Source of the DNA: DAOUFU01 sp034429275
Lineage (GTDB): Bacteria > Chloroflexota > Anaerolineae > Aggregatilineales > Aggregatilineaceae
NCBI GenBank assembly: GCA_034429275.1
Contig: DAOUFU010000340.1
Span: 1-17,211 of the forward strand
Reading direction: 5' to 3'
Length of the DNA: 17,211 bases
Below are positions 1-7,592 of the stretch, piece by piece. Position 1 is the stretch's first letter. Every line of letters begins with the position of its first letter. The translations under genes and the position numbers were made by a program. The notes under the pieces are model-generated. The model was not told where the DNA came from and ran no database searches. It saw only the letters and a list, made by a program, of their open reading frames with translations.

Positions 1-1000
1 AATCGAACTGGGCCGGATCGATCACGTCGGGCGGATGCGCGCGCTCCCATGCGACAGCGCGCCGCATGGCTTCCCCCAACCCGACCGGCGGCGTGTAGCC
101 CAGTTCCGCGCGGATGCGTGAGCAGTCGAAGACCAGGTGCTGATCCAGCCCGGCCTGCGATTTCATATCTTCGGGAAGCTGGTAATCGGGCGCGGTGACG
201 ACTTCGCCGCGCCAGTTCATCGCCTCGCCCATCAGCCGGATCCATTCCAACGTGCTGAGCGCGGGCATATCGCCCAGGTTATAGATTCGCCCGGCAGCGT
301 GCTCATCGGTGGCGGCCAGCGCGATCGCGTGCGCGGTGTTGATCACATAATCGCGCGTCCAGCGCCAGTGAGCCATCTGCTCACTGAGCAGGATGGCCGG
401 GCGGCGATCGATCATTCGCTTGAGGTAATCGTACAGCCGGTGCTGATAGTCGCCCGGCCCATACACCATCGGCAGGCGGAGCACCGTCGCCGGCAGATCG
501 GGCCGTGCCAACGCGACCCGCTCCACCAGGATTTTGTCGTAATCGTCCAGGATTTTTCGCGGGTCGGTCGAGATGCGCGGAGTCTCCCCGCGGTACGGAT
601 ACAACCGCTGGCGCAGCGGGCCATCCTCGGAAATCGGAATCGGATCGGGGTCGCCCGGCTCGGTGCCGTTCACCCGGCCATAGGCCCGGTACACATCCTG
701 GCTGCTGATCACCACCACGCGCCCGGCCACCCCCGCGAACACATCCATCACCGCCTGGGCATCCGCCTCGGTGAGCGGGATCATATCGATCACCACTTCC
801 GGGGCGAGATCGCGCAGTTCGTCGGTATATTCAGCTAGGCGGCGGCGGTTGCCATAGACGTGCAGCACATCTGGTGGCAGGTTAGCCGCGTGCCCGGCAG
901 GGTGGCGATGAAACACGCTCAGCGTGTGGCCCATCTCGTGCAGCAGGCGGACGGTGGGCGGGCCGATGAACCGTGTGCCGCCAATGATGAGGATGCGCAT
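1..1000 (-). CDS. NAD-dependent epimerase/dehydratase (extended SDR), 3' end outside window
   Basis: The reading frame stays open from an ATG at 1000 to the left edge (333 residues visible, C-terminus missing). The N-terminus MRILIIGGTRFIG is a Rossmann NAD(P)-binding motif of the GGTRFIG type (residues 7-13) found in extended short-chain dehydrogenases related to sugar-nucleotide epimerases and CSP41. Other family marks are VVVISSQDVY (about 96-104), LRLPMVYGPGD (about 174-184) and RDYV (216-219). The catalytic YxxxK is atypical: around residues 152-156 the sequence is DDYDK, so the tyrosine sits two residues before the lysine. Substrate cannot be told. A GGA-containing ribosome site (AAAGGACGGAGA) ends directly at the ATG. 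The gene lies 44 nt after the methyltransferase and is probably the last visible member of the kinase-acetyltransferase-methyltransferase operon. Family call is firm; function is not. Confidence 0.9.
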   Translation of the reverse strand, partial: MRILIIGGTRFIGPPTVRLLHEMGHTLSVFHRHPAGHAANLPPDVLHVYGNRRRLAEYTDELRDLAPEVVIDMIPLTEADAQAVMDVFAGVAGRVVVISSQDVYRAYGRVNGTEPGDPDPIPISEDGPLRQRLYPYRGETPRISTDPRKILDDYDKILVERVALARPDLPATVLRLPMVYGPGDYQHRLYDYLKRMIDRRPAILLSEQMAHWRWTRDYVINTAHAIALAATDEHAAGRIYNLGDMPALSTLEWIRLMGEAMNWRGEVVTAPDYQLPEDMKSQAGLDQHLVFDCSRIRAELGYTPPVGLGEAMRRAVAWERAHPPDVIDPAQFD

Positions 1001-1044
1001 TCTCCGTCCTTTCGCGTGCGGTGGTGAAGAGTGCTCCAGGGTGG

Positions 1045-1836
1045 CTACGCGGGTCGGCGCGCGGTGACGATGGGCTGGTAATAGCCGGTATCCTGCGGCA
1101 TGTGCCAGCGAATCTCCGCCAGGCCCGCCTCAGCCAGCAGCGTGCTCAGTTCTCCACGCAGCAGCGCGCGGTAGGTCGTAGTGTAGTGACTCGTCCGCCA
1201 CTCGCCACCTTCTTGCCGCAGCAGAAACAGCGTCAGCGTATAGCTGCGCCCGTCGGCAGCCCAGTCCCACACCTGGAAGCTGATCCTTCGCCCGGCGGCA
1301 TCATCGACGACCTGCGGCAGCAGGGCGTGCGGCGGCTGCTCTGTGACCTGATCATAGTCGCGGATGCTGATCAGGGCCAGACCGCCGGGCCGCAACCGCG
1401 CCATCATCCCGCGCGCCGCCGCCAGCAGATCGTCATCGGTCAACAGGTGGGGCAAGGCGTTGTCGCACGAGATCACCACGTCGAATGTTCCCGCGACCGC
1501 CGTCGCCAGCGCCCGCATATCGGCAGCGGCGACGGTCAGCGCCAGCCCGCGTTTCTCCGCCTCTGCCGCCGCCCGCGCCACCGACTCCACGCTCAGGTCG
1601 GTAGCGTGGACTCGCCAGCCGCGCGCAGCCAGCCCCAACGCCTGCGTACCGATCCCACACGAGCAGTCCAGCAGCGTGACAGGCGGTGCGTCCCAGGCAT
1701 GGGCGCGGATCAGGCGATCCAGCGCCGTCCCCTGCCGCATCATCGACTGCTCCCAATCGGCGAAGATCAGGTGATAATCCGGCGCGAGCGCGTCATAAAA
1801 AGCCTGCGGGTCGGTGCTCACCGCCTCATCCCCCAT
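1045..1836 (-). CDS. class I SAM-dependent methyltransferase
   Basis: Numbering from the ATG at 1836 gives 263 residues. An N-terminal FYDALAPDYHLIF (13-25) is typical of small-molecule methyltransferases. Motif I is LLDCSCGIGTQ (55-65) and binds SAM. The acidic residue ending motif II is in HATDLS (78-82). VVISCDNALPHL (120-131) is motif IV-like and LRPGGLALISI (148-158) is motif post-IV. The substrate is not evident. The start is uncertain: TTG 1851, ATG 1836 and GTG 1821 are all in frame. The ATG overlaps the upstream acetyltransferase stop by 11 nt and has no good ribosome site. The GTG lies 4 nt after that stop and is preceded by GGGGGATGAGGCG, so it is a serious alternative. The overlap argues for translational coupling within an operon. 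Confidence 0.9.
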   Translation of the reverse strand: MGDEAVSTDPQAFYDALAPDYHLIFADWEQSMMRQGTALDRLIRAHAWDAPPVTLLDCSCGIGTQALGLAARGWRVHATDLSVESVARAAAEAEKRGLALTVAAADMRALATAVAGTFDVVISCDNALPHLLTDDDLLAAARGMMARLRPGGLALISIRDYDQVTEQPPHALLPQVVDDAAGRRISFQVWDWAADGRSYTLTLFLLRQEGGEWRTSHYTTTYRALLRGELSTLLAEAGLAEIRWHMPQDTGYYQPIVTARRPA

Positions 1837-2695
1837 ACGGCGAACCGGCAAACGGCGGGCCGCTGTAATACGTCAGGCCGATCTCGCGATAGCCCAGCGC
1901 GGCATAGAGCGGTTGGCCCGCTGCCGACGCCATCAGCATCGAAGTCGAGCGCCCGCGCGCCGCCTGGTCGGCCAGCAGCGCGTGCATGATCGTGGTGGCA
2001 TAGCCCTGCCGCCGCCAGGCGCGGCGCGTCCCCACGTTCCACACGCCCGCCATGCCGCCGTAGTGAACCACCGTCGCACAGGCCACCGGCTCGCACGCGC
2101 CCATCTCCGGCGACTCTCCCACACACGGCGCAACAGGCAGCGCCTCGTCAATGACTGACTCGCTGGCATACATCAGGTAATGATCCACATCCGGATCGTG
2201 CAGGTGGGCCAGCCGTGCCACCCGTTCGTTGACACTGCGCCGCGTGGCAAAAGCTTCTGTCATCACCTGCTGCACGTCGAGCAGGTGACGCGGTGTGCTC
2301 GCGCGGATCACCGGGCTGTCGCGGCGCACCGGCAGCGGCCTGGGCGCGCCCTCAAGCACCATCAGCGGCGAGCGCCACCGGACGTGAAAGTGCAGCCCGG
2401 TCAAGAAGTCGATGGCTTCGGGCAGGTGCGTGTCGGTGGTGATCACGCTCCACGCCGCGCCAAACGCCTCGAAGAAGCGCGCGGTACGCTCCAGGACCTC
2501 GACTCTCAGCGCGCTCGCTTCCTCAACCCACAGATGATTCGCCCCGGTCAGCCGGTTGTCGCCGCTGTAGCTCATCACATAGCCATCGCCCACCCGGTTG
2601 ACCGCGCTCGGCCAATCGCGAAACAGGCGCTGGTAAAACACATCCACACAGGTCAGCGCCGCACTCAGGCGCGGGTCGGCAGTTGAAATTGCCAC
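1826..2695 (-). CDS. GNAT family N-acetyltransferase
   Basis: 289 residues. The C-terminal half carries the acetyl-CoA-binding motif A: a beta strand GVWNVGT (217-223), then RRQGYATTIMHALL (228-241) with the R-x-x-G-x-A signature. This is followed by the motif-B-like GQPLYAALGYRE (260-271). The N-terminal half (1-125) looks like a degenerate first GNAT domain, so a two-GNAT arrangement is possible. The substrate is unknown. The start is a GTG at 2695, 4 nt after the TAG of the histidine kinase; a weak GGTAG lies upstream and no better start is seen. Tight spacing on both sides places it in the middle of a four-gene operon. Confidence 0.87.
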   Translation of the reverse strand: MAISTADPRLSAALTCVDVFYQRLFRDWPSAVNRVGDGYVMSYSGDNRLTGANHLWVEEASALRVEVLERTARFFEAFGAAWSVITTDTHLPEAIDFLTGLHFHVRWRSPLMVLEGAPRPLPVRRDSPVIRASTPRHLLDVQQVMTEAFATRRSVNERVARLAHLHDPDVDHYLMYASESVIDEALPVAPCVGESPEMGACEPVACATVVHYGGMAGVWNVGTRRAWRRQGYATTIMHALLADQAARGRSTSMLMASAAGQPLYAALGYREIGLTYYSGPPFAGSPYGG

Positions 2696-2699
2696 AGGA

Positions 2700-3728
2700 C
2701 TACCATCCTTCGGCCAGCGGCAGCAAAAAGGTCACAGTGGTGCCCACGCCCGGTGCGCTCTCCAGCCAGATACGTCCGCCGTGCCGTTGAATGATCGCCC
2801 GCGCAAAGGTCAACCCGATGCCACCGCCCGGAATGGCCCGCACACGCGGATCGGGCGAGCGCCACATACGGTCCCACACGTGCTCGATTTCGTCCGGTGC
2901 GATTCCCAGCCCGCGATCCCCTACTGAGCAGTAAGCGGTCGCCCCACTCTGCCAGGCATGGATCGCCACATTCGACCCCGGCGCAGAATAGCGCACCGCG
3001 TTTTGCAGCAGGCAGATCACCGCCTGCCGGATGCGCCGCGCATCGCCGATCACGGTCGGCATCGGGTCCTGGATGCTGAAGGCGATGGTGACCTCGTGGG
3101 CCTCGGCCTCGTCGTGCAGCGCGCTGATCGCCTCGCGGATCAGCCGTGCCAACACAAAGGACGAATGCTCCAGCGCCATGCCTGCCTCGATCCATGACAG
3201 GTCCACCAGTGTCTCGGCCAGGTCATAGAGTTTGTCGGTCGTCTCGCGCACACGGTCGAGATAGTGCGCCTGGTCAGGAGTCAGGCTGCCGAACTTGCCC
3301 ACCAGCTCGGCATAGCCGCTCACCGCATTGAGTGGGTTGCGCAGGTCGTGCGCAATCTGCCGAATCAGCGCCTCACGGCGCGAGTCGATGTCGCGGCGCT
3401 CGGTCACGTCGTGCAGCAGCACCATTCGCCCCCCTGCCGGGCGATCCACCGCCACTGCCGCCGCGATGCGCTTGTGCGGCAGCCCGATTTCGAGCGACTG
3501 CTCGCCGGGGTCGGTCAGCAGGTGGAGCAGCGCCGGTTGGTGGCGGAATACTCCGCTGACCGGCGCGCCCAATACATCGGCAGGCGAGAGTCCCAGCATG
3601 GCCGCCGCCGCCGGATTGAGCCGGATCAGGCAGCCATCCGCCTGGGTAATCAGGACCCCTTCGGCGGCGTGCTGCACCAGGAAATTCAACTGAAACTGCG
3701 TGTCGTTCGCGTCGTGTTCGATCTGCAT
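2700..3728 (-). CDS. soluble PAS-domain histidine kinase
   Basis: 342 residues without a transmembrane segment, so cytoplasmic. A PAS domain covers about residues 10-110 (GVLITQADGCLIRLNPAAA is the opening hairpin and helix). The dimerisation/phosphoacceptor box is IAHDLRNPLNAV with His127. The ATP-binding domain shows the N box QNAVRYS (Asn243), G1 GDRGLGI (270-276) and G2 GGGIGLTFA (301-309), with a closing GTTVTFLLPL. All catalytic boxes are intact, so it should be an active kinase. No response regulator is in the window, which makes it an orphan here. It appears to be the first gene of an operon with an acetyltransferase, a methyltransferase and an epimerase. No ribosome site precedes the ATG; see the candidate promoter just upstream, which would give a nearly leaderless message. 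Confidence 0.93.
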   Translation of the reverse strand: MQIEHDANDTQFQLNFLVQHAAEGVLITQADGCLIRLNPAAAAMLGLSPADVLGAPVSGVFRHQPALLHLLTDPGEQSLEIGLPHKRIAAAVAVDRPAGGRMVLLHDVTERRDIDSRREALIRQIAHDLRNPLNAVSGYAELVGKFGSLTPDQAHYLDRVRETTDKLYDLAETLVDLSWIEAGMALEHSSFVLARLIREAISALHDEAEAHEVTIAFSIQDPMPTVIGDARRIRQAVICLLQNAVRYSAPGSNVAIHAWQSGATAYCSVGDRGLGIAPDEIEHVWDRMWRSPDPRVRAIPGGGIGLTFARAIIQRHGGRIWLESAPGVGTTVTFLLPLAEGW

Positions 3729-3735
3729 GGGGACG

Positions 3736-3762
3736 ATTGTAACAGGAAATGGGCGGGGTCAA
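3736..3762 (-). promoter_or_regulatory. candidate promoter of the PAS kinase operon
   Basis: On the minus strand TTGACC (3762-3757) is followed after 15 nt by TACAAT (3741-3736). The spacer is shorter than the usual 16-18. Transcription would begin at about 3728-3730, essentially at the kinase ATG (3728). That fits the lack of a Shine-Dalgarno sequence there. Inference from sequence only. Confidence 0.3.
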
Positions 3763-3822
3763 AAAACGATCTTCCGACCGGGTGCGTGCAAACCCCGGCA
3801 GCGTGTTTTCCGGGCAAACACC

Positions 3823-3937
3823 GGCCTCACCCCAAACCTCGCCGCTCCCTGCGGGTTCGGCTCGGTTTTGCCCCTCTCCAAAACTTTTTTTTGGAGAGGG
3901 GCGGCACGGCCCGGTCCTGGCCGTGCGGGGTGAGGCC
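3823..3937. repeat. palindromic intergenic repeat, copy A
   Basis: Ends are an 11 bp perfect inverted repeat: GGCCTCACCCC (3823-3833) and GGGGTGAGGCC (3927-3937). Inside is a 14 bp perfect stem, GCCCCTCTCCAAAA (3870-3883) with TTTTGGAGAGGGGC (3889-3902). To its right is an 8 bp stem GCACGGCC (3904-3911)/GGCCGTGC (3919-3926). To its left is a weaker GCCG/CGGC pairing. A second copy with the same layout lies at 8475-8592. It could be a REP/MITE-like element, a structured RNA or a terminator-like unit. Confidence 0.8.
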
Positions 3938-4010
3938 AGATCGCCCGTCCAGCGCGTGCTCGGTTTGTCAAGGGGTTGCCCGTCAACTGTTGCTCACACC
4001 CTCCAACCCG

Positions 4011-4057
4011 GCCAGGGCAAACGCATCAAAAAGATCGTTTCGGGTGACGCGCATCGC
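4011..4057 (+). repeat. CCAGGGCAAACG repeat, copy A
   Basis: 47 nt matching 8378-8424 at 40 positions by my alignment. The first part, CCAGGGCAAACGCATCAAAA, is identical in three places (4012, 8379, 13214). The unit ends in a GCGCATCGC mini-hairpin. It is always intergenic. Confidence 0.75.
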
Positions 4058-4070
4058 CTGCGCCCGGAAA

Positions 4071-4110
4071 GGGAATCGGCGTAAGCCGGCAGGGTGAGAG
4101 CTTTTTGAAC
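4071..4110 (+). repeat. GTAA-loop hairpin repeat, copy A
   Basis: 40 nt matching the reverse complement of 8662-8701 at 37 positions. It contains the stem CGGC (4077-4080)/GCCG (4085-4088) closed by a GTAA (GNRA-type) loop, then AGGGTGAG and a CTTTTTG run. Confidence 0.75.
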
Positions 4111-4141
4111 GATCTCAGACGGGCGATTCCTCTGCCGCCCC

Positions 4142-6649
4142 TTATGTCCCATCCGGCAGCAGGTCATCGTCTGCGCGCGGCGGGGCGATCCTGTCCGGCG
4201 GAGCGACCGGCTCCGACGGCGCAACCGGCTTCGGTGGCGCGGGGCGGTATTTCGGGTCGCGGATCACGCCTGGCGGCGCGTCCGGCGGCAGATCCACCTC
4301 GTGCCCGCTGGGGAAGCGGATCTGCGTGCCCTCATCGCTGCGGGTGACGGTTATCCCGTACTGGGTCCAGGTCATCGTCTCGCCTGCGAAGGCAAACGGC
4401 GCATGAATGCGCACCGCGCCGGGCGTCAGCGGCCACGCCCCAAACAGCCGCGCGAACCAGTCCACGCCGGGCACGCCCAGGATATCATCAGAGTCGCCCA
4501 GGCCCTCGCCCGTCTCCGGGTGATAGAAGCGGCGGAAGCCCTGCTCCGCGCGCAGGCTGAGGATCGCCGCCCCCAGTACGCGGCGGAACAGGTCGGCGCT
4601 CAGGTCGGCGCGGCCCACCTCGATCAACGCGCGAGCCAGCCGCGCGTTCCACTCTGGCCACACGCCGCCGCAGCCGCTGCGGTGAGCCGCGTCATACGCC
4701 GGGCTGTTGACCGGGCAGCCGGGCACGCCATAGGCACACCCATACTGCGCCGGATCGGTCAGCGCGGCGATCAGGCGCGCCGCCTGCTGCTCGCTCAGCA
4801 GGCCGGACCACAGCGGGACCAGGTGCGACATATCGGGCCGGGTCAAGTCGGGCGTGCGCACCTCGACGGTGAAGACGCGGCTCAGCCCCTCGCAGCGCAG
4901 AAACGTGACTGCACTCCAGGCAGTGGCCGAGGTAGCGCTGCCCTGCCCGCGGTACCACCCGAAAGCCGTATCGGGGATTTCCTCGTGGGCGGGCTGCCCG
5001 GCAGCATTCACCCCCTCGATGATCACGCGCAGCGCGGGCTTATGACTCATGCCGCCGCTCACCCGCACCAGCAGGCGCGCGGGCTGGCTCAGCGCGAGAC
5101 GCTCGCTCAGCGCGCCATCGCCCTTGCCGGAAAAGACCAGTTCGCCCGCCGGGCTGGCGTGAGTCTCGCGGTCGGCATAGCGGAAGCGCCCCTCAGAGTC
5201 GTCCCACAAGCGCGCCAGGTGATCGCGCAGCGCCTCCAGGCGCGGGCCGAGCGCGGCAGCGCGATCCGGCTGTTCGAGCAGTTGGGCGATGCGCTGCACG
5301 CTGTGAATCTCGCGGGCGATCAGTGCGGCCAGGTCCGGCGCGTGCAGCGTGGTCACATCCACCCCTTCCGCCCAGCGCTGATGCTGCGCCAGGGTCGGGC
5401 TGTCGGCGAATGCGCCCTGCTCCGGCGTGGACCATTCGGGCAACCCGTCCCCGCTGCGGTCCATATCTCCGGCAAACCAGCGCTCGATCAACCGGATCGC
5501 CCCATCCAACGATTCGGTCAGCACGGCGCGGTCGCCGGTGAATTCGTACACCGTGAGGGCCAGTGTGCCCAGTAGCGGCGGCGCGAGCACACCGGACCGC
5601 TGCCCATCCAGGCCGGGCCGGGCATCGATCCAGCCGTCCGGCTGCTGGACGGAGAGGAAGTTGCGCACCAGGCCCGCCGCCAGTTCGGGCGCGGCCAGGG
5701 CAGCGGTCCCCGCCACGTGCAGCGCCTCAACCATCGACTGGCCGCCCCAGGGCACACCCAATCCGCTCGCGTGAGTACCGTTCACCGCGTAGCCCTGGTT
5801 GGGCTTGCGGGTGCGCACGATGGAAGGATGCGGCAGCCGGTCGGTCGCGCCGAGGAAACTGCGCAGCATCACCTGCTGGCCCCAGGCCAGCGCCGCGTCC
5901 CAGTCGGCGTGCCCGGTGGCGATGTCGGGCGTGGCCTCCAGCCGCGCGGCAACCAGCGCCAGTGAGTCCTCCCACGAAGCCATCAGCCACTTGTGAGCCA
6001 GCGCCAGGCTGTCGTCGCGCGCTTCCAGGCTGGCCAGCACCCACCGCACGCGGACTGACTCGCCCGGCTGGAGCGTCACCTGGCGCGAGAGCCGCGCGCT
6101 CGCGCCAGGGGTTGGAACCGCCCCTTCGAGCAGCAGCACCGGCTGAAGGTGGGGCAAACGGAAGGTTTGCAGCGCCGCCGCACCATTTTCGAGCGTCAGG
6201 GCATAGCGTTGCAGCTCCCGCTCTTCGCGGATGGCCTGCGCAGTCAGCCCGGCCTGGACCGTCTGTTGAGCCTGCGCGGTGCTGGTCAACGTGAAGCGCC
6301 CACCGATGGCCCGCGATTCCATCACCCACACCTCGATCGCCACGTCGAGCGTCAGGGTCAGCGCGGCAGAGAGGCGCACGTAATCCGGCGCAAACGCGGT
6401 GATCACCGGCGCGCGGTGATACGCCTGGGCGTCGGTGACCTGGCGCTGGCCCAGCGTCCAGATCGGCACCAGCCGCGCCAGCCCGACTCGCCCGCCATAG
6501 CGCGTTTCGAGCGCCAGGGCCGGTTCCTGGGGTGTGCCCAACCGGACCTGCCAGCTCTGATCGTCGGCGAAGGTGGTTCGCCCCGATCGCGCATCGGCAG
6601 CGAAACGCGGCGCGAGCGGGTCGGAAAGAGTCAACTGCCAGGTGCGCAT
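4142..6649 (-). CDS. six-hairpin (alpha/alpha)6 glycosidase-like protein
   Basis: 835 residues, no signal peptide, so probably cytoplasmic. The N-terminal 1-230 is beta-rich, as in GH15/GH63-type enzymes. The helical-barrel part (about 245-500 and 605-745) has PWGGQSMVEAL (300-310), DRSGDGLPEW (397-406) and GCGGVWPEWNARLARAL (658-674). These resemble conserved segments of GH37/GH63 and related enzymes. By analogy the acidic residues in the DGLPEW segment are the catalytic candidates. A beta-rich insert (about 515-600) interrupts the barrel. A proline-rich tail with PVAPSEPVAPP (808-818) ends the protein. The substrate is unknown. ATG 6649 has TGAGGATGACTC in front, a good ribosome site. A TATTAT (6694-6689, minus) could be a -10 box but lacks a clear -35. 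The gene follows the lipoprotein by 143 nt. Confidence 0.75.
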   Translation of the reverse strand: MRTWQLTLSDPLAPRFAADARSGRTTFADDQSWQVRLGTPQEPALALETRYGGRVGLARLVPIWTLGQRQVTDAQAYHRAPVITAFAPDYVRLSAALTLTLDVAIEVWVMESRAIGGRFTLTSTAQAQQTVQAGLTAQAIREERELQRYALTLENGAAALQTFRLPHLQPVLLLEGAVPTPGASARLSRQVTLQPGESVRVRWVLASLEARDDSLALAHKWLMASWEDSLALVAARLEATPDIATGHADWDAALAWGQQVMLRSFLGATDRLPHPSIVRTRKPNQGYAVNGTHASGLGVPWGGQSMVEALHVAGTAALAAPELAAGLVRNFLSVQQPDGWIDARPGLDGQRSGVLAPPLLGTLALTVYEFTGDRAVLTESLDGAIRLIERWFAGDMDRSGDGLPEWSTPEQGAFADSPTLAQHQRWAEGVDVTTLHAPDLAALIAREIHSVQRIAQLLEQPDRAAALGPRLEALRDHLARLWDDSEGRFRYADRETHASPAGELVFSGKGDGALSERLALSQPARLLVRVSGGMSHKPALRVIIEGVNAAGQPAHEEIPDTAFGWYRGQGSATSATAWSAVTFLRCEGLSRVFTVEVRTPDLTRPDMSHLVPLWSGLLSEQQAARLIAALTDPAQYGCAYGVPGCPVNSPAYDAAHRSGCGGVWPEWNARLARALIEVGRADLSADLFRRVLGAAILSLRAEQGFRRFYHPETGEGLGDSDDILGVPGVDWFARLFGAWPLTPGAVRIHAPFAFAGETMTWTQYGITVTRSDEGTQIRFPSGHEVDLPPDAPPGVIRDPKYRPAPPKPVAPSEPVAPPDRIAPPRADDDLLPDGT

Positions 6650-6792
6650 GAGTCATCCTCACAGGGTAAAAGAGTCGTCATCCTAACCATAATACGAATT
6701 GTGCGGGACGCAAAGCGCATCCTTCGCGCAGGGGGTCGAAATGTCGGCGAACTGTCAGCTTGTGAGCGAAAACGCCGCCAGAAGAGGAACCG

Positions 6793-7530
6793 TCACGATC
6801 CTTCGGTCAAGCGCCAGGTGCCGCCCACGCAGTCGCCGCGCAGGGTGCGCTCGAAGAACGAGACGCTGGCGTTGTAGAAGGTGGTCAGGCGATGTTCGCC
6901 GGGGCCGGACACGTAAACGCCGTTTTCGACATAGCCGCCGGGGATGTAGGTATATGCGCTGGTGAGTTCATATTCCGAGGTCGTGGCCCACCCCAGGCTT
7001 TCCTGAAGGTCTGGGCGCGCCCGCCACAGCTTGCCAAAGCCGCGCCGGGGCTGGAACAGCGAAGGATCGGGGGGCGTCAGCGAGGGGTCAGTCTCCGGCT
7101 CACCCTCCACAAACGTATCGTTGAAGCAGAACCAATCGCCCGCATTCGGATTCTGAGCATCGGCAATGAGCACCCAGATTTGCCGGTTGTACCGAATCCA
7201 GAACATCTGCCCGTGCTCAAAAAGCTGTTCGGCAACCGCCAGCTGCGCGACGGTCGTGGTTGGGAATGCGCCGGGCAGCACAATGGCTGACGATCCCAGG
7301 CTGGCGGTGGGTGCGGGCGTCGCGCCCGGCTGAGTCGCAGCAGCCGGGGTGAGTTCGGGCGTGGCCGATGCGGTGAATGTCGCGGTTTCGGTGGGCGCGG
7401 CGGGAATCGCGCTGGCCGTGACTTCGGGCGTCGGGGAGACAACGATCACGATCTGGGTCGGCGGCGGGTTATCCTCGCAGGCTGTCAGGGCCAGCAGTAT
7501 CACCGCCAGCAGTACGACCAGTTTTCGCAT
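6793..7530 (-). CDS. secreted lipoprotein with Thr/Pro-rich linker and a repeated Chloroflexota-type C-terminal module
   Basis: 245 residues from the ATG at 7530. MRKLVVLLAVILLALTAC is a lipoprotein signal peptide with lipobox LTAC and Cys18 as the lipidation site. The 16 codons upstream of this ATG are rejected because they would put charged residues before the signal. Residues about 20-85 are a Thr/Pro/Ala-rich spacer. The folded part has LFEHGQMFWI, RQIWVLI, RGFGKLWR and LGWATTSEYE. This is a pattern I recognise from many extracytoplasmic Chloroflexota proteins, distantly like LGFP repeats; its function is not established. Two cysteines (in WFCFND and GDCVGG) could form a disulfide. A likely promoter lies at 7593-7621. 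The protein probably sits on the outer face of the cytoplasmic membrane. Confidence 0.85.
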   Translation of the reverse strand: MRKLVVLLAVILLALTACEDNPPPTQIVIVVSPTPEVTASAIPAAPTETATFTASATPELTPAAATQPGATPAPTASLGSSAIVLPGAFPTTTVAQLAVAEQLFEHGQMFWIRYNRQIWVLIADAQNPNAGDWFCFNDTFVEGEPETDPSLTPPDPSLFQPRRGFGKLWRARPDLQESLGWATTSEYELTSAYTYIPGGYVENGVYVSGPGEHRLTTFYNASVSFFERTLRGDCVGGTWRLTEGS

Positions 7531-7592
7531 GATGGCCCGCTCCGCTTTCGGGTAAGGATAAGTCCAGGTGACACACAATCACGGCGCGGGCG

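Larger units (their letters stand above)
3729..4141. other. gene-free stretch A with three repeat modules
   Basis: This 413 nt gap lies between the 5' end of the PAS kinase and the 3' end of the glycosidase-like gene. It holds, left to right: the candidate kinase promoter, a short GTGTTT/AAACAC hairpin near 3815-3832, the palindromic unit (3823-3937), the CCAGGGCAAACG unit (4011-4057) and the GTAA-hairpin unit (4071-4110). Short open frames run through it on both strands, but they consist of repeat sequence and have no ribosome sites, so no gene is called. Confidence 0.8.

Noticed and set aside
3749..4097. Small plus- and minus-strand open frames across 3749-4097.
   Set aside because: They are made of the intergenic repeat modules, share peptide fragments with frames in cluster B only because the DNA repeats, and lack ribosome sites.
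7531..7578. The longer start (7578) for the lipoprotein.
   Set aside because: It would add 16 residues with prolines and charges before an otherwise perfect lipoprotein signal peptide.
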